This document shows, piece after piece, positions 8,691 to 17,296 of a DNA stretch of 64,000 bases. The DNA comes from Ruminiclostridium cellobioparum subsp. termitidis CT1112. GTDB taxonomy: Bacteria > Bacillota > Clostridia > Acetivibrionales > DSM-1351. The stretch spans positions 352,827-416,826 of the forward strand of contig NZ_AORV01000026.1 in NCBI RefSeq assembly GCF_000350485.1, given 5' to 3'. The stretch's first letter is position 1. The number at the start of each line of letters is the position of its first letter. The translations under genes and the position numbers were made by a program. Under the pieces are notes generated by a model. That model made no database searches, was not told the DNA's origin, and worked only from the letters and a program-made list of their open reading frames with translations.

Positions 8691-9625
8691 TATGCCATTC
8701 TCCTTTTCCACAAATTAAATTGTGACTCTAAGGAAGGAGCATCATATTTGTATGCACAGTACTGAGGAGAATCAAGAAGGGCATCTAGTAACTTATCGAT
8801 TCCGTATCCAACTGCAAGTTTCGTCGTATCGTTCGGCATGGAAGCAATAAGATGAAGAGTGCATCTATCCCTCAAGTCAGGTATCTGTTCTATTATTTTA
8901 TCAAGGATGCTTTGCATAAATTTATCAAAAGAACTATCATTTGCAGCAAGGACAAGGTCATATTTGCTTACAGCAATGATAATTTGTGATCCTTTTTTTA
9001 CAAGATGACCATCCCAAAAAGCACGTAATATATGAATCATATGCTGTAACTCAGCTAACCTATACTTCTTGCTAGCTGTTTTTTCACCATCTAATAATAG
9101 AACTATGTGACTTGCCGAACCAATTATCGGAAAATCTTCTGTTGCAGCAACGACATTTGCCGAAACACCACTATAATCTTCGCCCGAGAAGTCTGAAAAT
9201 AGCAAGTTTTCAATTTCATCTGTCTCAAGTTTTTTTATTCTAAGATGTAAAATACTATCGATTGAGCCTCTAGGCGTTCTTCTCATCTCAACATTAGAAT
9301 GCATAGATGTTGTTCGTAAGTAAAAGGCCCGTTCCTCAAAAGCCGCAAGCGTCTTTGACCCAGCAAAAAGGTATTGATCCTTATAACTTCCAAGTAAAAA
9401 GAAATGGTATATTGAGGTGATGAGAGTAGTTTTTCCACTTCCGGTTGCTCCTACAATTACAAAGAAACGAGATCTCTCAGTTGCTGAAACAGGATATGTA
9501 TCTATTGCAGAAAGCTCTCTTCCGATGGGCAGCGGAACTACTGTGGTCTCCTCCCCATTTTTTTCATGCTTATTCTCTAATCCGTTCAGGTTTTCAGTAT
9601 CTCGCTCAACAGCATTCTCATCCAT
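8690..9625 (-). CDS. Double-GTPase system, GTPase 2 (DO-GTPase2-like)
   Basis: A 311-residue protein with a ~50-residue acidic, probably disordered N-terminus, then a P-loop GATGSGKTT (59-67), a G3 element FSDFSGEDYSG and a G4-like AVSKYDLV. Differences in the switch and insert regions separate it from the adjacent GTPase 1, so the two are paralogous partners rather than a recent duplication. The start at 9625 is supported by AAGGGGG about 9 bases upstream. It follows the GASH gene by 13 bp and its last codons overlap the next start. In this family the two GTPases are expected to form a complex that senses infection and signals to GAP1. Confidence 0.8.
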   Translation of the reverse strand: MDENAVERDTENLNGLENKHEKNGEETTVVPLPIGRELSAIDTYPVSATERSRFFVIVGATGSGKTTLITSIYHFFLLGSYKDQYLFAGSKTLAAFEERAFYLRTTSMHSNVEMRRTPRGSIDSILHLRIKKLETDEIENLLFSDFSGEDYSGVSANVVAATEDFPIIGSASHIVLLLDGEKTASKKYRLAELQHMIHILRAFWDGHLVKKGSQIIIAVSKYDLVLAANDSSFDKFMQSILDKIIEQIPDLRDRCTLHLIASMPNDTTKLAVGYGIDKLLDALLDSPQYCAYKYDAPSLESQFNLWKRRMA

Positions 9626-9638
9626 ATCTTACGCCCCC

Positions 9639-10721
9639 TTAGTTATCCAATAATGTTTCGTAACAACGCTGTGCCATCCATTCAAGATACATTTGCCAAG
9701 CGTATTCCAACGGAGATAAACAGATATCATTTTCAAGAGTTATAAATTCTCGCTTGAACCTTGGATACCATTCCTCAGCTTTTTCAGCATTGCTTGAACA
9801 AATAATTGCATTATTTAATGGCAAATGATCGATCAAAGGCGACTTTTTTATCTTATTTATTACATTTTCCTTACAGGTGTCATATGTCTTCATAGCCAGA
9901 TCAGCCAGTTCAATTTTCTCTGATTTGCCCTTGCATGTACTTACCATTTTGCTGATTACCCCTTCCATTGCGTATGGACCGGGATAGTTTGAGATGAAAT
10001 CAGCTGCTTCACATCCGAGCATAAGGCATCCGCTGCCCTTTTCTAATGTCTTCAGATGGCAATTTAGCGTGTTGCTCCATTCTGATGTCATCCACCACAG
10101 TAATTGTGAGTCTTCTCTATAAACACTTTGTGTTTCTTGAAGAGCATCTAAGCCACTTTTAAAAGCAGCGAAGTTCTCTTGAAATTTACTCAATATTTCC
10201 AAGAGTTTTGTAGGTGCGACATCATCCCAGGCGTTTTGCTCAATATGCTTTTTAAAGTTAGCAACCGTCGTTTTAGATGGGAAACTAATTTCTTTATTAT
10301 TGTTACCCTCCCTTAGCTCAATTCTATCTTTATCAAACTGTTTCTTTATAGCATTAATAATCCCTGCAGATGAGACAATCTTTCGGCAGAACAAAGTAGT
10401 AAGTGATAACAGTTCTGCAAGACTATCATATCCTCTTTTTTTCTCTGTAATCTCCACTAATGCAGCACCCGCTAAAAGGGCTAGTTCTTCTGTATACCTC
10501 ACAGAGAATGCTGGATCATTTGCGGTGAACACAGATGCGAATGCCTCTTTCTTATCGACCTCAACTGGCATGCCATAATATAATTTTACCAATGTTATGA
10601 TTTCGTCAAGTGAGATATTATTTGCGTATTTTTCAATACTCTCTTTTCTTTTTTCAATTTGACCTTCCTGCCGAGTAATGCATACATCAATGTACCATTC
10701 ATTAAAATTACTATTCATCAT
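9639..10721 (-). CDS. All-helical GTPase-associated protein (GASH-like)
   Basis: A 360-residue cytosolic protein that appears entirely alpha-helical. A central REDSQLLWWMTSEWS segment is typical, as I recall it, of the GTPase-associated system helical (GASH) domain. Two alanine/leucine-rich helices (ELALLAGAALVEI, SLAELLSLTTLF) precede it. It carries no nucleotide-binding or nuclease motif. Its ATG overlaps the stop of the metallophosphoesterase by 4 bp (ATGA) and the first GTPase follows 13 bp later, so the three are translated as a block. The family role is unknown; it is assumed to be a scaffold or regulator of the GTPase pair. Confidence 0.65.
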   Translation of the reverse strand: MMNSNFNEWYIDVCITRQEGQIEKRKESIEKYANNISLDEIITLVKLYYGMPVEVDKKEAFASVFTANDPAFSVRYTEELALLAGAALVEITEKKRGYDSLAELLSLTTLFCRKIVSSAGIINAIKKQFDKDRIELREGNNNKEISFPSKTTVANFKKHIEQNAWDDVAPTKLLEILSKFQENFAAFKSGLDALQETQSVYREDSQLLWWMTSEWSNTLNCHLKTLEKGSGCLMLGCEAADFISNYPGPYAMEGVISKMVSTCKGKSEKIELADLAMKTYDTCKENVINKIKKSPLIDHLPLNNAIICSSNAEKAEEWYPRFKREFITLENDICLSPLEYAWQMYLEWMAQRCYETLLDN

Positions 10722-12010
10722 CTTCCCATCCTTTCTCTTTCTGTATCAAGCTCTTTTAAGAGTTGTGATACACAATTTTGCTCTTTTGCTCTGCAAATAA
10801 TATTGTCGAGTAACTCAATATGCTTTACCCCTTCATCTTCGAGCCTATCCAGTTTTAATTTTTTTAAAATCGACTGTCTGCAAAAAAATGGGAGATTCAT
10901 AAAGCTATAAATAAAGTCGCGCTCCCAAGAGTGCACGGAAAGTGTTAAGGGCTCGACTACTTGTTCGACTGCTAGCATTGCCTCATCCATGTTAACTGAA
11001 TCTTGTTCCATCAAGTTTACAGTAAACTCCTCATACTCTTTCCCATTAAGAATTGTCTTATCAGGCTCAAACTTATTCTCCATCTTATCTAGAACACGAG
11101 AATAGATTTTAATCTCCAAAACAGTTTTTCTCTCAATTAGCTTAAGGTCAAGTGTAATCCAATTATACCTTGGTATCCATCCTGCTTCAAAGCGTGATGG
11201 ATGTGTAGCTCCGCTTCCGACAATTAATCCTTTTTCTGTTTTTTGAATCTTTTGGAGATGTTTATGTCCATATAACTGAATAGCTACCCTTTCATTCATT
11301 TTCGTGATTAATTTATGTTCGGGGTCAACCCAACACTCGGGAGGATGATGACATAAGCTAAGATAAATCGTACCATCTTTTCGATTAGGTATTTGCATTG
11401 ATACTATACGCATTGGCCGTTCGGTACCATCGCTCCTGCGATCTTCTTCATTAGATATAATTGTAGAGTTAATTCCTATTAGACATAAATTGTAGTCATC
11501 ATTAAGTTTGATGTCTTGCTTCCATACAAGCTTATCTGGTACAAGACTACAACCGTACTGCGCCGCAAATTTTTCGTTGTAACATGCTATTGGTGCATAC
11601 AGCATTTCTGCATCCTGAGAGTTACGAAAAACTTGTCCTAAATATTCACTATATGCTACGAGGGTCTCTGTCGATTCAAGTTTGCTTTGTAAAAGTTTTA
11701 CGCTCAAGACACCTTTTGTGACGCTTTGGTCGATATCATGGTTTCCAGGTACACAAAATATTCGAGACTTGTCAAGCTTAAGTGAATCACATATTTTATC
11801 TAAAAAGTCTGTTGCAGCTTCATATTCTTTAGCTTTCCCACTAAATGCGATATCTCCACATATCAGCACACCATCTACAGTAGCAATCTGTTTTGTTAAA
11901 CAGTGCGAAATATCATATATCAGTTCATTTCTTAAATCTTCATCAATATCATACGGATCTCCACTATAATTTCTAAAATGAATATCCGACAAATGAATAA
12001 AAGAAAGCAT
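10718..12010 (-). CDS. Calcineurin-like metallophosphoesterase of the GTPase operon
   Basis: A 430-residue protein whose first ~260 residues carry a complete metallophosphoesterase metal site: LSDIHF, GDIAFSG, GNHD, CHHPPE and YGHKH. The last ~150 residues are helical with no known motif. The ATG at 12010 is preferred because AGGAG lies 9 bases upstream; the in-frame ATG at 12019 touches that Shine-Dalgarno. Enzymes of this fold cleave phosphodiesters or nucleotides with two metal ions, and being first in the operon it could be the effector or a nucleotide-signal hydrolase. Its substrate cannot be read from sequence. Residues 12011-12230 upstream should hold the operon promoter, but I found no convincing -35/-10 pair. 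Confidence 0.8.
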   Translation of the reverse strand: MLSFIHLSDIHFRNYSGDPYDIDEDLRNELIYDISHCLTKQIATVDGVLICGDIAFSGKAKEYEAATDFLDKICDSLKLDKSRIFCVPGNHDIDQSVTKGVLSVKLLQSKLESTETLVAYSEYLGQVFRNSQDAEMLYAPIACYNEKFAAQYGCSLVPDKLVWKQDIKLNDDYNLCLIGINSTIISNEEDRRSDGTERPMRIVSMQIPNRKDGTIYLSLCHHPPECWVDPEHKLITKMNERVAIQLYGHKHLQKIQKTEKGLIVGSGATHPSRFEAGWIPRYNWITLDLKLIERKTVLEIKIYSRVLDKMENKFEPDKTILNGKEYEEFTVNLMEQDSVNMDEAMLAVEQVVEPLTLSVHSWERDFIYSFMNLPFFCRQSILKKLKLDRLEDEGVKHIELLDNIICRAKEQNCVSQLLKELDTERERMGR

Positions 12011-12230
12011 TATTTTCATCTCCTACAACGTTAAAATGGGTACCTGCCCCTGTTTCCTATTGGTACTATAAGCATAGACATTTACCTTAAATGGTTGTGT
12101 TTGTACTTATTTCTTATAATGAGAGAAACATAGCCTGGCACGCTTCCAATCATTGCCATAATATTCAGCATGCCTCATTAAGCCCAACTTCCCATTATAT
12201 CCATAACTGGTACCAAATACAGTGATTCCA

Positions 12231-13058
12231 CTACTCCTTGATCTCTTTTATACTCTTTACATTCTTGCTTGTTACAACTTTTTTTCCTGTTGTTTCTTCA
12301 AGTTGCTTTCTGGCTGCATTTGCAACCTGACCGCCTTGCCGAGCCACGGTCTTATTTTCTTCAAAGGTTTCCGGCTCTTTTTGTTTGGAAATTTCGGTAG
12401 TTGAGGCTTCTGCAAGCATATTCAAAACCAATTCAAGATTTGTCATGTTGTCTCGCAAATTTTCTTTCTTTAAGCCTTTGAGATTCTTATATTCTTTGGT
12501 AGTTAATCCTGCCCAGGATTTAGAAATCTCGTCCGTCAATATTGCATATTCAATACCTTTTTGAACCCCTCGTTTATCCCACTCATCTGTCAGTTCTTTT
12601 CTAACTTCTATGGTTTTCAGTCTTTGGTCAATCCACTCCTTTGAATATCCCTTTTTGAGATATGTTTCGAGGGCACGTTCAATTGCAAGTTCAGGATCAG
12701 CGGTTTCGTCTATTCTTTCCCCTCCAACCTTTGCAAGCCATATTTTAAAAGGTTCTGCTTTTGGAGATGGGATTGACTGAATCAAACGCAGAAGTTGCTC
12801 CGTGTCAGCAACATCGGTCAAACGCATTTTTCCGTCTTCGGCTTTCATTTTCAACTGTCCGATTTTTTCGGACAGTTGACTCCCCTCTGAATTAAGTTTA
12901 GATTTCAGGTCGCTCCAATATTTCCGGGGGCGATCAGTTCCAGTCAGCACTTCAATAACGTCAATAATAGAGAAAAACCATTTTTCTTTTTTATCATCCC
13001 ATAAAACACGGACTCTTTTATCTTCAAATAATTTAATCGCATTCTCCTTATCCACCAC
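12231..13058 (-). CDS. BRO-N domain protein (antirepressor/DinD-like)
   Basis: A 275-residue protein. The N-terminal ~100 residues (IKLFEDKRVRVLWDDKKEKWFF, FSIIDVIEVLTG, YWSDLKSKL) form a BRO-N domain as in phage antirepressors and DinD-like proteins. A second block (IERALETYLKKGYSKEWIDQR) is conserved in bacterial members. The C-terminus is lysine-rich. The start is a GTG at 13058 with GGGGGA upstream. Proteins of this group bind DNA or repressors and often ride on prophages and islands. It ends ~220 bp before the GTPase operon and could be co-transcribed or independent. Confidence 0.7.
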   Translation of the reverse strand: MVDKENAIKLFEDKRVRVLWDDKKEKWFFSIIDVIEVLTGTDRPRKYWSDLKSKLNSEGSQLSEKIGQLKMKAEDGKMRLTDVADTEQLLRLIQSIPSPKAEPFKIWLAKVGGERIDETADPELAIERALETYLKKGYSKEWIDQRLKTIEVRKELTDEWDKRGVQKGIEYAILTDEISKSWAGLTTKEYKNLKGLKKENLRDNMTNLELVLNMLAEASTTEISKQKEPETFEENKTVARQGGQVANAARKQLEETTGKKVVTSKNVKSIKEIKE

Positions 13059-13236
13059 GTATCCCCCATTTTTTTAAACTTCACCGTCTGAGCTATTTAT
13101 ATCAAATACAAAGATATCGATGTTTCTTTATTTATATAATATATTATTCGCTAAAAATTCCCATTTTCCTCCATAATGTTATAATAAATAATTCTATTCA
13201 ATAAAGGATGTTTAACACTTTGCAATGTCACTGATT

Positions 13237-14041
13237 TTATAAACGATACTGTTCTAGGTAATCGGTATATCTTCGCCGGACATACTCCACAAACTGAATT
13301 TGCAGTTCTTCTGTACTCAATATTTTTACTTTTGAATCCATGTGAAGCAACCATTGAAAAAAGTCATTTCGATCTGTAATATCAACAATAGCCATACATT
13401 TATTAAACGGCCGTTCAAAGAATAGCGATTCGTTGCCAAATTTTCGTTTAACTTCTTGTTGAATGATATCATCACAAAGCAATGTTGCTGTTTCAAAACT
13501 GGGGGAAAATAAATTTTGCTTTCTGTCTATATACCACCTTAAATAGTACTCTTTTATGCCTGTCCATACATTAATCTGAGAGGCAGCAGGTTTGTCCAAA
13601 ATCATTAACTTATTGAGGAGAGCTATCTCAAAGCAATCCAATTCATTGCTTTTTTCATCATGAGCCAGTAAGATATATTTTCCATCATCAAGAAATATGT
13701 AGTATGGTCTTACTTCTTTTTTATGTCCGTTTCGATAAAAGGCTTCTCCGTTAAATTGACGGGGCATTATTATTTGAAATGATACTACTTTGTTTTCGGT
13801 AATTGCATGGAGTAGGATCCTGATCTTCTCAAGTTCACTTTCTGTTTCAACCTTATTAGACTCATTGATGAAACTGCCTTCCTCCAGCAGCGCCGCAGTA
13901 GAAACCGAACTTTCGTTCAGCCTCAACACCACATTGTTTTAATTTGTTTATGATTTCCGTTGTGTTAAGCGGATGTTCAACATCTGTCCTTTGGAGCATT
14001 TTAAGAACCAGCAAAAGCCTTGGCTTTTTTTCATTTTCCAT
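13237..14041 (-). pseudogene. WYL-domain transcriptional regulator, split
   Basis: An ATG at 14041 with AAAGGAG upstream opens a helix-turn-helix segment (PRLLLVLKMLQRTDVEHPLNTTEIINKL...EAERK). The homology then jumps frame near 13925, and the WYL ligand-binding domain (VRPYYIFLDDGKYILLAH and the following strands) continues to 13237 in a second frame opened by a GTG at 13932. The usual linker after ERK is missing, so a deletion as well as a frameshift seems likely. WYL regulators commonly control defence islands by sensing nucleic acids. Here the DNA-binding and sensing parts are uncoupled. Confidence 0.65.
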
Positions 14042-14136
14042 CAGATTTCTCCTTTGGGGATTCTTTTATTTAAGAATAAAATAGAAATCCAGTTTTTACA
14101 AGCCTTGTTCGGATATATATTAACAAAAGTCAAAAA

Positions 14137-14160
14137 TGCCGTACCATTTCTGGTACAGCA
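14137..14160 (-). terminator. Terminator after the PD-(D/E)XK gene
   Basis: On the minus strand GTACCA/TGGTAC form the stem with a GAAA loop, followed by ATTTTTGACTTTT. It lies ~160 bp downstream of the nuclease gene and ~100 bp upstream of the WYL gene, so it separates the two transcription units. Confidence 0.6.
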
Positions 14161-14321
14161 CTTTTCAGAATTATTTTTAGCCTACAACCGCGAAAACCCG
14201 CATGAATACAAGGTCTGCTTCAAAGTTTTCATTTTTTAGCCCTAAGGTACGCCAAAAAAGATGCCGTTTGAAGCTGGTGGGGCCTTGGCGAAAGGTATAT
14301 TTTTTATAGGATCTTTCTCAT

Positions 14322-15128
14322 TTAATTGTCAAAAAACTTCATAAACCGATGCTCTGTCAGTACCTGTAAGTCAGTTTCCATTTCCTCTATAATTTTCCCA
14401 TTAAATTCTCTATATACAATAATTCCTTTGACATTACTAATTTTACTTCCGAATAAATTGCAATAACTTTCCCTCTGTTTATCTACAGCCAAAATTTTTT
14501 CACGTAAAATTTTTAAGAAACTTTTTAGTTCTCTATTATCATTAAATATACCAAATGGCTCAAATGGGGCATCCACATCTTTACATTCTATTAAATACAC
14601 TGTATCTTCATATAAACAAAGTACATCTATTTCCCTTTCTTTTAACTTACTTCCGCAATTTTTAATATAATAATGTTTCATACATTTAATTTTTTTATTA
14701 TTTATATTTTCATATATCCTATCTACTAATTCATCTGTCAACTTATTATGGAATATACCATTATCGGCTTCTAATTCTTTTATCAAATTATGATAAATAT
14801 CTCTTTGGATTCTATAATATGTATAATATAGCAAAGTCTTTAATGGCAATAACATTTCTCCAGTTTTCATTATTGGTATTGGTTTATAAATCAATCTGAA
14901 TTGATTTCGCTCAAATTTATACTTAATATCATTTAATGAATATTGGTATACTGATTGTGAAAAGTAAGTTACTATTTTTTGAGATATTTCTTGAGGAAGA
15001 TTTATTTCGCATAAATTTCCGATTATTCTTCCGTTTTCAATTTTCAAATGTAAAATATCGCTACTATTAATGAAAACAGCCAATTCTTTTAAATTAAACC
15101 CATATTTTAATTTAAAATTCTTCTCCAT
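14322..15128 (-). CDS. PD-(D/E)XK-fold nuclease of unknown family
   Basis: A 268-residue protein. Its C-terminal half has a restriction-endonuclease-like core: EREIDVL with the metal-binding D168, then YLIECKD with E181 and K183. The first ~150 residues are mixed alpha/beta with no recognised domain. No methyltransferase or specificity subunit is next to it. It follows a 252-aa unknown gene by only 40 bp, and both are strikingly AT-rich compared with the Wadjet genes. That suggests they travel as a pair acquired separately. A nuclease effector in a two-gene defence unit is the simplest reading, but this is inference. Confidence 0.55.
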   Translation of the reverse strand: MEKNFKLKYGFNLKELAVFINSSDILHLKIENGRIIGNLCEINLPQEISQKIVTYFSQSVYQYSLNDIKYKFERNQFRLIYKPIPIMKTGEMLLPLKTLLYYTYYRIQRDIYHNLIKELEADNGIFHNKLTDELVDRIYENINNKKIKCMKHYYIKNCGSKLKEREIDVLCLYEDTVYLIECKDVDAPFEPFGIFNDNRELKSFLKILREKILAVDKQRESYCNLFGSKISNVKGIIVYREFNGKIIEEMETDLQVLTEHRFMKFFDN

Positions 15129-15167
15129 TTGATAACAATTTTCTGTTTTGTATGATATTATGGCTTC

Positions 15168-15926
15168 CTATGCTTCCAAAAAACTATCATATCCTGATCT
15201 GTGAAATTTATTTTCAAGTTCTGTTGTTCCTACCATATAATTTTCAATAACAATTACCTTGCTCAAATTACCAAAATTATTAGATATTGATTGCTCTGCT
15301 GTACATAATAAAACTATTGAATTTAGTAATGAAAAAATTTTTTCAACATCTTCTTTTAAAATTGTTTTTCCATTTTCACTAAAATTACAATATGTTGTAT
15401 AATACAAAGCATACTGAACTATATAACCATCTGTAACCAAACGTGAGATAAGTTGCTCTTTATATCGACCTATTTGGTTTATTCCTCTAAAAATAACATT
15501 TTTCAGCAGCCCCTCATCTAATACTGAAAACTCAATATCATTCAAAGAAAATGAGCCATACCGTTTTCCCTTTTGCTCATATAAAAAGCAATATATGGCC
15601 GTATGAACATCATAATATTCACATGCTAACATATAAAAATAAAAAAAATAACTTTCATTATTTACTCCAATAAGAACTTGTTTTAACTTATTCTCATAAT
15701 ATTCAACACTATTTGTAAACAAAAATTTAATGTCATGATATTCCTTTATAATCATAGTGGATGGATAATTCATTTCCTTCAATGCCAAACCAAGTACGTC
15801 ATTCCAGTCATCTTGTAATTTATATGGTGATAAAGTTAAATAGTACAAATAGTCCATAGGACGGTCGTATCCACCCTTTTCTACTAATATTTTTAAAATA
15901 TCATCTGTAAATTTAGCATCACTCAT
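15168..15926 (-). CDS. Unknown protein partnered with the nuclease (252 aa)
   Basis: I do not recognise the family. The protein is rich in aromatic residues (YFFYFYML, YYTTYCNF) yet has no clear signal peptide or long hydrophobic segment; it is likely a helical soluble protein. The ATG at 15926 is chosen for the GGAGG 11 bases upstream; a longer in-frame start at 15947 has no ribosome site. It lies 40 bp ahead of the PD-(D/E)XK gene and ~150 bp after jetD, so it may start its own transcript. As first gene of the pair it could be the sensor or inhibitor for the nuclease. Confidence 0.5.
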   Translation of the reverse strand: MSDAKFTDDILKILVEKGGYDRPMDYLYYLTLSPYKLQDDWNDVLGLALKEMNYPSTMIIKEYHDIKFLFTNSVEYYENKLKQVLIGVNNESYFFYFYMLACEYYDVHTAIYCFLYEQKGKRYGSFSLNDIEFSVLDEGLLKNVIFRGINQIGRYKEQLISRLVTDGYIVQYALYYTTYCNFSENGKTILKEDVEKIFSLLNSIVLLCTAEQSISNNFGNLSKVIVIENYMVGTTELENKFHRSGYDSFLEA

Positions 15927-16079
15927 TACACTTATTGCCTCCCACAATATCCCTAGTTTTCAACTATTTCTCTTCGGTAATAAGACACAATGCTCCTTCA
16001 ACTGGTATTCCTGTTGCGAAAAGTACATTTATCAAAGCAAAATGTGCGAATATTATTCTTCCTCCAGATTATCAAATGT

Positions 16080-17288
16080 TTATTCCTTACAAATTAGCAT
16101 CAATGCCTTTACAGATTCTTGTTCAACCTTACAATCATGTAAAATCATAAAATCAAAAACATCTTTATATTTTATAAGATTGTTCAATTTCATAGCTCTT
16201 TTATCAGCAGAAGTTAATTTTTTATATAATCCGCACTGATAGAATTTTTTTAGTGTTTCAATGTCCATTTCTAATGGTTCAAATGGTATACCTGTTTTTT
16301 CTTTGAGATTCTCTAATATAGCAAAACCATAGACATCTAAATCGCCTTTATGGAAATACTTTACCTCCCCATTCTGCAGGTATATTAATTCTAATAGCCT
16401 CTGCTTTGTTTCATTATGAAATCCACCAAGGTAAATAGTAACCCCTTTTTTTTCATCTGTGTCATGAAAAGTTGTAAGATTTTCTACTGTAATTACTTTA
16501 TCTGTACATATTTTACAATTAATTATATTTTTTAACGCAGCATTGGGAATCGCAATGCCGCCATCAATTTCTGACAAAATAATTTTGGTTGTACCAATCT
16601 CAATAACAGCATTTCCCTTAATCATAACATAAGTTGGATTATCAAAGAGATTGTACATTTCCAAAACTCTCTCTTTTTCAACAACAATATCGCTATAATC
16701 ATATAAAATACTTTGAATAGTATTACGCATATTCTTTTGAAACTCTTTTGAATCCCTATATAATGCTGTAGAAAAATTCCTTACGTATGTCTCTTGTTTC
16801 AAATCCATAATGGCCTGCAAAGTTCTAACTACTTTTGCAAGCTGTTCATTATCATACCCAATCCCATATGGAATATCCTTACATTCTTCCATCAATGCCC
16901 ATTGATCTTTACAGAAATCCATTATTAATTTATTTCCATGAAAATCAACTTTTAGCAGCGTTTTCCTCATTTTTTCACATAGCAAAGGAATTGGTTTCTT
17001 TTTCAGTATTTCATAGATTTCATCAATTTTAGAAGCAACTAGTTTTATTTTTAAATATTTTCCAGAAGCATTGCAAACAGCTTCTGCCAATCCTTCTCGT
17101 ACTATTTTTTCTATTGCTGCATTTATCTCTCTGTATGACTCATGATTATATCTATCCGTATATTCTTTAAATTCTTTTTCAGGAACAACTTGGACTACGC
17201 GTACATTCTCTTGTCTATTTATATATAGTTCTCGCCGTTCATATATCTCTATGAATCCATTTAAAATTAATTTGTAATAATCTCTCAT
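16080..17288 (-). CDS. jetD: Wadjet system nuclease subunit JetD (Toprim-like)
   Basis: A 402-residue protein matching JetD in size and position. The N-terminal ~150 residues form a basic helical region. The C-terminal DUF2220-like Toprim domain has an ENLTTFHD acidic strand and a KGDLDVYGF DxD motif for metal binding. In Wadjet, JetABC form a loop-extruding SMC complex that detects small circular DNA; JetD docks on the stalled complex and cleaves the plasmid. The start is 8 bp after the jetC stop. The gene is intact, but it depends on JetC, which carries a nonsense codon here. Confidence 0.8.
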   Translation of the reverse strand: MRDYYKLILNGFIEIYERRELYINRQENVRVVQVVPEKEFKEYTDRYNHESYREINAAIEKIVREGLAEAVCNASGKYLKIKLVASKIDEIYEILKKKPIPLLCEKMRKTLLKVDFHGNKLIMDFCKDQWALMEECKDIPYGIGYDNEQLAKVVRTLQAIMDLKQETYVRNFSTALYRDSKEFQKNMRNTIQSILYDYSDIVVEKERVLEMYNLFDNPTYVMIKGNAVIEIGTTKIILSEIDGGIAIPNAALKNIINCKICTDKVITVENLTTFHDTDEKKGVTIYLGGFHNETKQRLLELIYLQNGEVKYFHKGDLDVYGFAILENLKEKTGIPFEPLEMDIETLKKFYQCGLYKKLTSADKRAMKLNNLIKYKDVFDFMILHDCKVEQESVKALMLICKE

Positions 17289-17296
17289 CTTTACAC

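Noticed and set aside
14246..14300. Apparent similarity between 14246-14300 and 28767-28815 (CAAAAAAGATGCC)
   Set aside because: Only about 13 bases match and the rest diverges, so I could not justify another att or repeat copy.
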